Assembly: GCA_037576215.1 (NCBI GenBank)
Contig: JBANDB010000014.1
Coordinates: 992,001 to 1,056,000, forward strand
Direction: 5' to 3'
From: Armillaria gallica
Lineage: Eukaryota > Basidiomycota > Agaricomycetes > Agaricales > Physalacriaceae
DNA: 64,000 bases
Shown: one piece after another, positions 34,854 through 45,785 of the stretch
How positions within the stretch are numbered: the first letter of the stretch is position 1
Layout: every line of letters begins with the position of its first letter
Notes under the pieces: model-generated
Seen by the model: the letters and a program-made list of their open reading frames with translations, nothing else
What the model was told of the DNA's origin: nothing
Database searches by the model: none
Translations under genes and position numbers: made by a program

Positions 34854-36693
34854 ATGGAGTATACGTTGACTCAGAAATGGCTTCGCCAAAACATACAGCC
34901 TTATCCCAGCAAAGAACGCGTATATTCAGACACGGATGCAGCCTTGTCGCGTTATCCTTCACTGAGACCCAAGTCGGACGTCTACAGTTCGTGAATGTCT
35001 ATCTCTTTGTGCTTGACTCAATTCCATCCAGCCTATGACGATGGTCGGACCCAGCTATTGCTCTGTCTTCATGGACTTGTTCCTATCTCATATCGTGGTG
35101 CTTCCTACAATATCCCTGTCGCGATCTGGCTCACGAGGGACTATCCGGCCCAGCCTCCCATCGTCTACGTCGTGCCCACCAGCGACATGCTAGTCAAGGC
35201 TGGGAAGTATATCGATGTCAGCGGACGGTGCAATATTGAATACACGCAGAACTGGAGTCGTAAGAGTGAGGTAGGAATCAATGTGTACCCCAATTGATTA
35301 TCGCCGACCCGGGAATCGTTCCTTTAGGGTTGTAGTCTATCAGGATTGGTCGAAAGTTTGCAAGATTACTTCTCTCGCGAGCCGCCAGTGTACGCCAAAC
35401 CCAAACAAGTAGCCAGACCCCCAAGTGGAAGTCCACAGTATGCGCAGAAGCCGCCACCGCCTTTACCCACAAGTCCACGACCAGAGCAGCCGTCGTCGCA
35501 GCCACCCAACCGTCCTGTATTACCTCCCAAGCCAGGATATGCTTCAAGATTTACCTCACATTCACCTTCACCAAGCCGTTCCTCACCTGTGCTCTCTTCA
35601 CCTGTAGGAAAGGTAGCAATGAAACATGAATATCAATTGTTCTACTGACGTTTAATTAGTCAACGATATTGGAGAGCCGCCCTCCTCCTTCTCTTCCGTC
35701 TCACCCAAGAGTCGATTTGGAAGTCCCGAGGAGTCCTCCTGCAGACCGATCATCTTCAGTTTCAATAAGTTCGCCTATCCCCTCTATTTCGCCCCCTCAA
35801 AGTCAATTCCGCTTCCATGATGCTCGATCCTCGGGTCCTCCACCACGACCTCCCCGCCCGTCATCGCACCCCCTCCTAATTTAACCCCCAATTTTACTAA
35901 CACTTTACCACCCCACGCTCTAACACAACCTCTGCAGCACCCAGGCGTGAGCCCCCCTCCTCCCGTTCTCAACCTTTTGGATGAAGAGTCTGTAGATATC
36001 TCCTCGTCTGGCCCAGTCCAAAGCCCATCAACCTTTTCCCCTCCGCCTCGACCTCCAAACCCTGAACTTTTGCGGCTTCACGATCAAGTTCACCAGAAAT
36101 TAACTTCTGAACTTGCTTCATTAGCTCAAGCGTTGTCCCTCGATGCTGAGCGCCTTCGTGCGCAACAATCTGATTTACTCCTCGGCGAACCCGCCATCCG
36201 TGATGAAATGGCCAGATTAGAAGCTGTTCGAGACGTTTGTCGTAATGTGAGCGGTCGTATGAGAAGCACTGTTGATCAGACGGAACGGAATATGTCTGAG
36301 CTTCGTCGGAAGGGGGACCCTGAAGTTGATGAGCTTGTTTGCTCAACCACAATAGTCCACAACCAGTGAGTCATAAACTCACGTCCCCTCAATGACGCTC
36401 ATCATCTCTGTGAATCGCCGCATCGTTTCAGACTCATTAACCTGGTGGCAGAAGACAACGCCATCGAAGACACCATTTACCATCTCCATAGAGCCTTGAG
36501 CAGCGGCCGCATTGACCTGGAACGTTTTCTCAGGGTATGATAATTTCTGTTTCCATATGAGGCTATCAAAGTTCATTCATCACACCAGACTACCCGTATA
36601 CTAGCAGAGGAGCAATTTATGAAGCGGGCGCTGATTGAGAAAATACAGTCTGGTGTGCCCATGAGTATGTCGATGGGATCTCCGTGGTCTTGA
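34854..36693 (+). CDS. VPS23: ESCRT-I subunit Vps23/TSG101
   Basis: Sorts ubiquitinated membrane proteins into multivesicular bodies. The ATG at 34854 gives MEYTLTQKWLRQNIQPYP, then KERVYSDTDAALSRYPSLRP. An intron joins DVY to TYDDGRTQLLLCLHGLVPIS, the ubiquitin E2 variant (UEV) domain, with no catalytic Cys expected. NIPVAIWLTRDYPAQPP and QNWSRKSEGCSLSGLVESL finish the domain. A long Pro/Ser linker follows (35390-36060). After it come coiled-coil stalk helices (LLRLHDQVHQKLTSELASL, ARLEAVRDVCRNVSGRM) and the steadiness box (DNAIEDTIYHLHRALSSGRI), ending at 36693. In the linker the frame shifts between about 35760 and 35940 and needs either a 187-nt intron or an unusual donor. Confidence 0.9.
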
Positions 36694-37149
36694 CCCTGTT
36701 TGTGGAGTCATCAGATATCTAGGCCCATGGACCGGCATTTCGTAGCGTGCCTTGGTCCGGAGGAACAGCAGAAATATATGGTATGATGCAGTTCTCGATA
36801 AGTTTTTTGCCTTATGCGTCAACTTCTTTGTTGTACGAGTGTAACACAATAACGGATCTTTTCGGGGATTGACTACGCTGAAAGTCGGCATGTACCTGTC
36901 AGATCCTTCACAGGCTGTCCCTTTGTCACTCTGTGGTCAAGACAACTCTCCTCAGTTGAGTGAAACGTTCAATGTCGACGATAACACGTCATTCGTGGCG
37001 TCCACGGAAGTACTTCATTCAATATGGAAGGATAATCGATGCGGCGCATGCCGTGTATGTATATTGAACAGTAGTACTACCTGATATCTTACTTATTACA
37101 TAGATAAGGACAATGCGATAGAAAAAGTAAACAAGATTGAAAGATACTA
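36694..37149. other. Convergent 3' intergenic region
   Basis: Between the stops of VPS23 and HEH1. Nothing coding was recognised. Confidence 0.5.
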
Positions 37150-39914
37150 TCATCGAACGCCCGTGCCGTCGTCAGCTGGTTGTCCCCCAACGTCAAATCT
37201 GATTGGGGTCTGTCCGCCTGTGAATGGGTGACTTCCAACCCACCGCCACACCCTCATTTCATCGCCGCCATACACCTCTTGAATGTTTGCTCGAACATTC
37301 GCATTGCTCTCAACGACTTTCTCTACCTGGTCCCATAGCATGCTTTTCTTCCACTCAGGTTCGAGACGCATGACCTCATCGCGTAGCCGGACGGAAGGTA
37401 CATACGGGAATGGTACGGTTATGGGATCCGTGTGATGGCCTAGCTCCGTGTATTTGAGCTTTGCGAGAGCGTAGTCAACAAGCTCCGCTACGCGTTTGGC
37501 TTCCTCTTCAACCATAGCTCTTCTGCGTTTGGCCAAAAGCACGAATACTCCGGAGATAAGTAGACCTATCGGTAACAGAAATGGTTAGCGGCGCTCGATA
37601 CCATGTTGCACTGGGAACGCACCAAACAGCGTCAATCGCCATGCGATCCATGTTTCCCGAGACTTGACTCTCACGGTACACACCCAAGAGAGTTTAGGAG
37701 TAATGTGTGCAATGTACCGATCGCCGCTGGAGATGAATACAAATGTGTTGGAAAACAAATTCATAACGTGAGATACATGAGCGCACCTGGAATCTTCACT
37801 TATGATAACACCACCCCATTCTACCAATTGCTGAATAGCTTCAGTAAACAGGTCGTCAAAGTTTTTAATGAGGTGAGCCTATAAGATACTTAGAATCTAG
37901 ATAGGGAAATACAATGACAGCATTACTCACCGGTGTCAAACTCAGCATGAGATCTCGGAGACTATCAAGGGGCATTCCCCACTTCTTCGCGTTCCCACCA
38001 TCAACATCGGCGACGTCAGTAGCATTATCCGCACAAAGAATCTCGCCTCGTTTCTCCGCAAGGACGTTATCAATGTATTTGCCTAAAGTCCCAATGTTCC
38101 TTTGGCGTCTCGGATCTTCCACACAAGAGGGAGGCAGAACTATGGTTGGTAAACCAGGCAACCCATCGACCAATTCATGAACCAATCTCCAGATAAGATC
38201 GTTGGGTGGCGATGAAAGAGACAGATTTATGTCGTTCCGAGAGGATACAGGCGACAAATAGAATGCCAGCGGATGAGAACGTAACATGTAACCGGTATTG
38301 CATGTCACGCTGTCTCGGGTGCATGTGGCATGCCATGGACATGGAGTGCATGAATCAGGATAGAACGTTGGGAGTATGAAAGGTAATGGACACGGCGTTA
38401 AATCCCCTTCGACATCCTCATGTAGAAGACTCCTGTTCTCGCGGTTGCATAACTCGATGGCCGTCCGGTTGACCCTCGCTTCTTCCAGTAAAGGGTTTGT
38501 ATCACTTCCAGGGTCACAGTAACCAAATGATACGGATTGCAATTTAAAATTCCAGATCACCGCCATGAGCCCCACGAAGAATGTTAAAAGTAGCAATCGA
38601 ATCCCAGGTGACAGCGGAGCGCGTGGAGGTGGCCTCTGGGCTTGGGCAAGAAGACGTTCAACCACATCTTGCCCTCGAAGAGGCAATACAGCAGACGCTG
38701 GAAGATCCTCGCCAGCATTCGTTTCTTCATCGACTTCAAGGTCAGCACCATCGTCTATGGCCATGACTGCTTCACCGGCGCCCTCGTGAACATCGGGTAT
38801 AGCTTCCTCGATCAGTTCATCCTTGGTTTCGCTTTCAGCCTCCCCATGCGGAGGACTGGGGGTGGAGAACCTTGGTACCGATAGGCGCGATCCTGCCGAT
38901 ATGATGGATGGTAGTTGGGGTTCAAACCGGGATTGGGGAGGTGATCGTTGTAAACCGCTTGGTCCCACAGCAGGCGGTGGTGGTGATAAAGGGACCATTT
39001 GGGGAGGGGCCGAAGAAGATTTTCGCGACTGGCGTAGCGGACGCCGCGTTCTCGGACGCACCGGCGAAGGACGCATTGGCGACGACGATTCGGCACCTGA
39101 CTGGAAGACATTATTGTCTTCCCAGCCGCTGTCTTCCTGCTTGATCGTTGGTTGCTATTCAGTAGATAAGATGTGCCACGCACAGTATGAGAGACCCGAC
39201 GACTCGACGCTCCTGCAGTTTCTGACTGCGAGAACACAGATGCATCAGACGTCGACTCAGAGATATAGAATACGCCACTCACAGCTTTCTTACTTCTTCC
39301 GACTTTACGAGCCGGTAGCTCCTCCTCAGGTTCACTCTCTTCCACCAACGTTGGGGCCTTGGTGACAGTGGATTTACGCGACGGACCGCCAAGATTCGGC
39401 TGTGCAGAGGATCGACGACGTTTGGGCTGTGAATTCTACACTCAAAACAAGTTGAAATAACAATAAAGATATGAACGTACTGGGTCAGGACGAGGCGGAG
39501 AGGACTCCACTTCTTGAGTTGGAGCCCGAGAAAGGCGTCTGGAAGACCTCCTCGCTGGTGCAGTGGACTTGACACAGAGTTGGTGAAATGAATACAATCA
39601 AAACGCGACACACTCACCTTTGATTCACTACCACTAGTCAGCGGTTGCCCCGTTACACCGTCTGTTATCCCATAGTCACTTGCTATACTGCTTTCCTGTT
39701 TCAAACGCTGACGCTTTAGAGGGGACAACTTTGACTTGATTTCTTCGTTGAAGATCTGAACGAGCTTTGGTTTGGAGTATGGTGTTGGAAATTTGACATG
39801 GTGATGAAGAAGAACGCCCATGAGCTGAGATACCGTAAGCGACGACGCCTCAAAGTCTGGGTCTAGATAGCGTCCTTGCTCAATGACCTGAGTCGTAGTG
39901 AGCCGCGTCGACAT
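37150..39914 (-). CDS. HEH1: Inner nuclear membrane protein Heh1/Src1 (Man1-type)
   Basis: Tethers chromatin to the nuclear envelope and takes part in nuclear pore surveillance with ESCRT-III. The ATG at 39914 gives MSTRLTTTQVIEQGRYLDPD. The HeH helix-turn-helix follows (LTVSQLMGVLLHHHVKFPTP, KLVQIFNEEIKSKL). A long basic, Ser-rich nucleoplasmic region comes next. One membrane segment lies near 38545-38605 (GIRLLLLTFFVGLMAVIW). The lumenal part is Cys-rich (CTPCPWHATCTRDSVTCNTG), which fits disulphides. A second membrane segment near 37590-37690 is split by introns, and the MSC winged-helix domain follows (RAMVEEEAKRVAELVDYAL, then SVRLRDEVMRLEPEWKKSML). It ends at 37150. Domain order matches the family. 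Confidence 0.88.
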
Positions 39915-40078
39915 GTTGGCTCAGCCTGTCAACAAGATATCCTCGTGGTGGTGTTCGGGAAAGATGCGCAGTCACAGTTGTGACACGACGTCGTGAGAAA
40001 ACAAACCCGGAAAGATCAACATTAGTCAGCTACGTATTACCCCGAGTAATGACATCGTGTACCAAATTACGCTACGTT

Positions 40079-41799
40079 TCAGAAGCGGGGCCTGAAGATC
40101 CCTCTGGTACCAAACCATTGTCCGCGAACCTACAGACAGGTATGAGGAGAGGTCCACGAGGAAAGACGGACACCTACCATGAAATTCCAATAAGAAGCGG
40201 GGAAAATATCCTGTGTAATTTTCAGTGTATTGTTATTCACGGTCCAGCGACTATGTCGTACCTTTTTGAGGTGGTAGAACAACCTTGAAGTAAAATTCTT
40301 AGTATGGTACTCAGCAGGGGATGAAGCGGAATTACCTCCGGCTCTTTGATTGATCGACGAAGGACGAGAATGTCTCCTTCAGCTCAAGACCGTATTTGAA
40401 TTCGGCGAGCATTAGTTCACCGTAACCGGTCAAAAGCTAGAAATAGGTCAATCCACTTACAGATACAAGAATAGACGCGACGCACCGGACAGCTGGTGTA
40501 GCCATCATATCTTGCGTTGCTGATCTTGCCTGTGTCCATGAGAGAGAAGAGATTTTCGGTAAGAACGGGAGCTTGTGCGGTAATCGCCGCCGCAGTTTTA
40601 GACGTGGGCAGGGATGAGCAGTCTCCAAGGGCAAAGATATTGGCGTACTCTGGCTTAGTGTGCTGCAAGGTACCTTGATCGACGGTGACCCATCCTGCAC
40701 TGTCGGCAATGGGCGAGCCCTTGAGAAAATCCAAGGGTCCCATCGGAGGCGTAACGTGCAACATAGTGTAGTCCACATCGATTTTTGATCCATCACTCTT
40801 GGCAAAAGTAGCTTTATGGTTCGCAGGATCGATCGCGACAAGGTTGTGTTGGAAATGGCCACCGACGTTGCGTTCAACACGAAGGGCATTTAGAGCATCC
40901 GAGTACTTCTTGACACTGAACATCGTGGGCATGCCAGTGTAGAAATCAATCTTGATGTTCTCCCTCCTGCCAGTCTTTCTGAACCTATCCCAGGCCATCC
41001 ACATGATTTTTTGAGGAGCTGGGAACGCCCGTTAGCAATGATATCTAAGTATTTACCGAGGGACTCACCTCCAGCACACTTGACAACCCCAGCTGGTTGG
41101 GTGAATACGGCGTTACCAGACCGAAGGGACTCAATGTCTGCCCAGACTTTGTCGCAAGTGTCATACGAATAGATAGATGAGACGCCAGATGTCGAATCAG
41201 AGAGTGCCTGAGGAAGACCTTGAATGCCATTCCAGTTAATCTGGAGGCCTGTCGCGACCACGAGTGTCTCATAGGTGAGACTGCGCCCGGATGCCGTCGT
41301 TACGGAAGAGGTCTCGGGGGAAAAGGACTTGACGTTCTCGTTTACGTGGGTCAAGTGTTTGGGAATCAACGACGCCAATGGTCGGCGGAATTCGGTTTTT
41401 TGTTTGAGACCAGCACCCACCAAGGTCCTAGTCGAAGTTAGACGCTAGAAGTATCGAGAGGGAGATGACGTGCCATCCAGGCTACTACTATATTAGACTG
41501 TGGGTCTTTTCTTTCGGGAGGAATGCTCACTTGATAATGATGGAACTCGGCAGAATCAATAATAGCAACATCTCCACTGTTTAGTGGTTTTCCAGCAGAT
41601 TTGAAGCGATTGTACACCTGATTCGCAACCGATAAGCCAGCGCTACCTAGTCGAGTGTGAGCATGGGAAATCGACGCAATCGATGTGTAAAAAACGGACC
41701 AGCGCCAACTACAACGACTTTATACTTGTCTCCAGACGCGGAGGTGCTGGCCAGACGAGACCATTTTGTAGAGCAGGCGACACGTCGAACGGTGAGCAT
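40079..41799 (-). CDS. Mitochondrial sulfide:quinone oxidoreductase
   Basis: Oxidises hydrogen sulfide and passes electrons to ubiquinone in the inner mitochondrial membrane; HMT2 in fission yeast and SQOR in animals. The ATG at 41799 gives MLTVRRVACSTKWSRLASTS, an Arg-rich presequence, then the FAD dinucleotide fold KYKVVVVGAGP, continued after an intron as SAGLSVANQVYNRF. Further motifs are ETLVVATGLQINWNGIQGLP, the catalytic Cys in AGVVKCAGAPQK, FALGDCSSLPTSKTAAAI (FAD ribityl region) and the second catalytic Cys in DGYTSCPLLTGYGELM. The end is LFYHLKK, YWNFMVRGQWFG and the stop at 40079. Both redox cysteines are present, so the enzyme looks active. Confidence 0.92.
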
Positions 41800-41901
41800 A
41801 GCGATGGCGGAAAGGGGTCACTGTTTGATTCCGTTGGGCAGCGACCTCATATAGGACTCATATCGGAATAGCGGGGGGACCCGTCTGCTCAGAGTGTCCC
41901 A

Positions 41902-42120
41902 CTACTGATTCGGGTCGGCCCGTCGCCGGCGCCGTCGGCTCAAGCGATTCGGATTAGGGGCCTCAGTACTAAGTTGCCGCTCGATGGACAACTCACCGTC
42001 GGGATTTTTCATCTGCGAGTACTGAAAGGCATAGCGCTCGCGGTTGGTGTCATGCAATACCAATTCTTTCAGTAGATCATCGATCATCCTTGAAATCCAG
42101 ACTCGACGCGCACGCGACAT
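41902..42120 (-). CDS. Possible small basic protein of 72 residues
   Basis: Unrecognised. It starts MSRARRVWISRMIDDLLKEL, is helical and charged through RERYAFQYSQMKNPDG, and ends in a run of six Arg followed by ADPNQ. A TATA word (42168-42174) lies about 50 bp upstream of the ATG, which is unusually good support for so short a frame. It could also be an exon of a larger gene or chance. Confidence 0.35.
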   Translation of the reverse strand: MSRARRVWISRMIDDLLKELVLHDTNRERYAFQYSQMKNPDGELSIERQLSTEAPNPNRLSRRRRRRADPNQ

Positions 42121-43989
42121 ACAAAATTAGATATCAGGCTCACAGAGCGCAGGGCGGCTTTCTAGACTATATAACCGAGAATGAAGCAGTTTATTCGCCG
42201 TACTTAGTTCTAAAGTTCCTAGCAGAAGTCTACTGCGGTTGACGTTCGACAGCCCAAGAGTACATTCTCAGGTATATGATTTCTGCGGAGCTCGGACCGA
42301 TGTCCTGCAGTCTTGCGACCCTCGCTAACACAGTTCTCTCAAGGTGGGCCAACCGGAACGTAGTTGATTCCGTTCCCCGTGAAGCGCCAGAATACGGACC
42401 AGTCTTGTCGAACGAGCATCATTGATACATGAAGAATTCGGAATACTCGTTACCTACAGATTTCTCGTGTCATCCTATAGTGGATTTGAACATGCCAATG
42501 GCAAGCATTGCATCTATAGACACAAGGGTGAACGCTTGCTCCACAAACAGCTACCACATAGGAGAATGCCTTCGTGAAACGATCTGAGCATCGTTCCAGA
42601 AGCCCACAGCATGGCCCACATGTTTCCCCTTGTTGTGGTCTTGTCATGCGCCTTCGTGTTATCCATATGCCTGGAAACTTGACAAACGACAAACAGGCGA
42701 AAAGAAGTCACACGCCGAGAAGTTCTCTGGCAGTCTAGAGTCAATGCAGAAAGAGGAAACAAAGAAGAACATGGACTGACAAAGTCGCCCAAGTCATCGC
42801 AAGAGACCGTGGCGCACCTACGTTCCCGTTCAAGGTATCTGCTTGATTTCAGCACGACGCGAAGGTCGGAGAGAACCCTTCGGCACCTGACATTGGACTT
42901 GAAGCTGGATAGGTCGGTCCGTCAGGAGAGATCTGGTACATGCTGCTAAGGGTGTACGACCAGCTATCGTGTATCTTGTCCGTGATCATCATTCCCAGAC
43001 GTTACAATCACGACTGTACCCGATATCGATTTTGTCTATGAGCGACGCCGCCAGACGGGCTAGGAAGCCCGCCCCTTCAGCGGTTTAAATAGGCATACAA
43101 CAGTACTTACGTGTTGTTCTGATGAGCCCGGTATCACCCCTTTTGAGCAGATACGGTCGAACGGAGAAGGGATTAGGTCGTGCACACGCATACGCGGTTT
43201 CTATCCAAACACAATGAAACGAGAAGCAGCGCTTCTCTCATAATTTCTAGCAGAAACGCACTGCCTCTCCATGCGATGGTGCTCATGACGCCATACTTGC
43301 GGAAGAGAGGACCGATGACAGTGATAAGTCAAGGAAACTAGACTTCGAAGGCATGGAGACATAGGGTCACAAAAGACTCGGTCCTTTTCCATGCAGCAGG
43401 CCACACATAGTAATAGGACAGCTGCGTACCACATCACAGAACCGGCAAAGGTTTGAGGGTATACGACACATTAACTATGCATTTTTGAGATGGAGCCGCA
43501 GTCCCCTTTCATACGTGTTCTTCCACAAAACGAAGATACGAGGAAAATGCGACCGAAGGAGCCCAGAGTGATTAGCACACTAACGAGCTATTGACAGGCC
43601 AAGAACCTGGGTAACCGTGATAGCCCGGCACAGCTACCCAGTTGGCGAGGAAATTCAGATATCAAGAATTGCTTTTGAGAAGTTCTGGGTTTTGCAGAAG
43701 AATAGACCACTAGAAGGCCTGATAGGTCACCAATTTGACTGTGTCGAGTCTGACAGGTCCATGGAAGCACAAAAAGATATACGAAAACAAGGCAGCAAAC
43801 GATTGTCAGAACTTTGGAAGTCGTTATAAGGAAACCGGTCCGACCTCCGACAACTCTCAAGGATGTAATGTGGCTGTGCCCGACATGTTCTTCTCCTCCT
43901 CGTCTCGGGTCGCTCTCTCATAATTCCAGCTGGTCTGCGTATTATTACCTTTCATTGACCATTTTCTTTATTCGTTATTAAAATATTTT
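42121..43989. other. 1.9-kb stretch without a convincing gene
   Basis: Apart from the TATA-like box, frames such as 42514-42855 and 43201-43437 (minus) are Cys-rich but have no ATG-supported start or known motif. The right end, just before 43990, holds CT-rich leader sequence for the Mso1-like gene. It may hold a non-coding transcript or a decayed gene. Confidence 0.4.
42168..42174. promoter_or_regulatory. TATA-like box next to the 72-residue ORF
   Basis: TATATAA reads on either strand as a near palindrome. It lies 48-54 bp upstream of the minus-strand ATG at 42120. Confidence 0.35.
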
Positions 43990-45101
43990 ATGTCTACCCG
44001 TTCTCGTGCTGGCGGGCTGCCCAGCAACCCGCGACGCTCGCGCTCCAGGGAGCGTTACCGACTTGATGAAGAGGACGGTTACTATCGAGCGCCATCTGTG
44101 CAGCGACAAGTTCGCCCACAGAAATCCACGCCATCCATTCAAGGCGGTCGTTCTCGCCCGCCACCATTGCCACAGTCACAATGGGCAACTTCCCGCACTA
44201 ATCAGCCCTTCGACCGTCTATCTGGCGCCACCTCTTATCATTCGTCTGGCGAGTCGTCAGCGTCTTCGCCTGCTCCATCATTATTCGATCGCATGAAGCC
44301 TACCGCAAGCTATTCGTCTTCTCTTGCGAGTCTTGACGACGATGAGCAACGGTCAACCGGGCACTCCGGACAGTCTCTTCGTACCCGACGACCTATACAA
44401 TCAGATGCCACTCAACACAGTGCGTTATTTCTCAGCGGTATTTTAGTTACAACTTTAACTGATGCTGTCGAAGGCTATGATCCACCGCAAGCCACTTCGA
44501 CAGATACTGGCGACGGTGCCACCGTCTGGAGTCGGGTTGCTACAGCAGCAAGTACTTTGACTGTTAGCGTCAGCAAAGCCTGGGCTACTAATGTCACGAT
44601 CATGTCAGGCGAGGGTGAGCATCAGGCAGTTATTTATGATGTGCATTTAATTGGGAACGATTTGCAGAGACACCTCCAGGGCAAGAATCGCGCCTCACGC
44701 GTGCAATGAAAGCCTATCACATTGAAAAGGCTCGCGATCCGTCTGATCTCCCTGCATGGCTCTTTGACGAGCATGAGCGTACACCGCTTTCTCGGTATGA
44801 TAGACACGAGGTGGCTGAGAACCCAATTACCGAGCTGCCCCGTCCGAGAGGTCTCCGCGACATCTACGATACAGCAGCTGTCACTCCTCCCACGCCTTCG
44901 AGAACGGAACGAACGCGTAAGCCTAATTATACGAATGATGTTCTGCCATCGAAAGCGACAGATCGTTTGAAGGCGCTCCGAGACGCCAAACGCAGCGCGG
45001 TCAAACCACGGACCACGAGTGATCATCCTACTGATACTGTATCTCATTATCAGCGAGACCGGATTGGATTACCGTCAGGACCTGCAACGAGGTCACGGTG
45101 A
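43990..45101 (+). CDS. Mso1-like protein (Sec1-binding, exocytosis), tentative
   Basis: The ATG at 43990 opens a low-complexity Arg/Ser/Pro region. It then reaches ATVWSRVATAASTLTVSVSK, which joins across a single intron (about 44613-44668) to ETPPGQESRLTRAMKAYHI, EKARDPSDLPAWLFDEHER. The last block resembles the short Sec1-binding segment of fungal Mso1 proteins (a conserved R-x-x-x-A-x-x-x-Y-H/Y helix followed by LPxWL). Mso1 helps Sec1 and SNAREs in secretory vesicle fusion. The C-terminus is basic and disordered (TPSRTERTRKPNYTNDVLPS). The family call rests on this one block. The rest would fit any disordered adaptor. Confidence 0.55.
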
Positions 45102-45785
45102 GGTGACTGATTGGATGATGGGGCAACCTATTAAATTTTGATGCAACCTTGATGCAACCGCGTGTACAAAACCAGAAGTGTGGGAGAGGGAATGGACCTT
45201 ACTCTTGGCGATTTATCCATAGCATGGCTCTTTCTTCGTTTTGTAAGCCTTATTTATTGAATACCAGTGACAATTGATGTACAGCGAGAGACCCCTTTGT
45301 GTAGTAGGCGGAAATGCGACAGTGGCTTTGAAAAACGAGGTAGCAACCGGGATCCGAGATGGCCGTCATGGATTGGCAGATTGGAACACCAACTTGGGTT
45401 GACCAATCGCAGTGAGAGGATCAGGACTATTCATAGCCGCGTTTTACAGGGGTTGTAGGAGATATTTAGGTCGCGGATGGGAATCATGTTGCCATGGATT
45501 CTCTCAGGACATCATATAAATGTGGCCGCCGTCATCTTTCCCGTATCTTCGTTTCCTTTCCCTCCCATTTACTTTCGTCTTTTTCGAAGTCGAGTTGACT
45601 CGGCATCCTTTCTTTCGTTCGGTTTTGAGGCATGTATCGTTCTTGCCACTGCCTTTACGCGTACTGATGATGACAACAGATCACCTCTTCGATAGAGAAT
45701 TTTGTTCTAATCCTCCAGGGAGGTTCTTCTGTTTACTGTCCTACGACATTCACACCGCTACGGATTATTCTTTCGTTATTCGGCC
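45102..45785. other. Intergenic; promoter and leader of the cupredoxin gene
   Basis: A TATAAA word at 45515-45520 is followed by a pyrimidine-rich leader (45540-45600). The long open frame 45520-45912 has no protein-like features and overlaps the true start. Confidence 0.5.
45515..45520 (+). promoter_or_regulatory. Putative TATA box of the cupredoxin gene
   Basis: CATATAAA lies about 270 bp before the ATG at 45786, with a CT-rich leader between them. Confidence 0.45.

Noticed and set aside
38823..39365. A 180-codon plus frame over HEH1
   Set aside because: It is a shadow of the basic and proline-rich HEH1 region on the minus strand.
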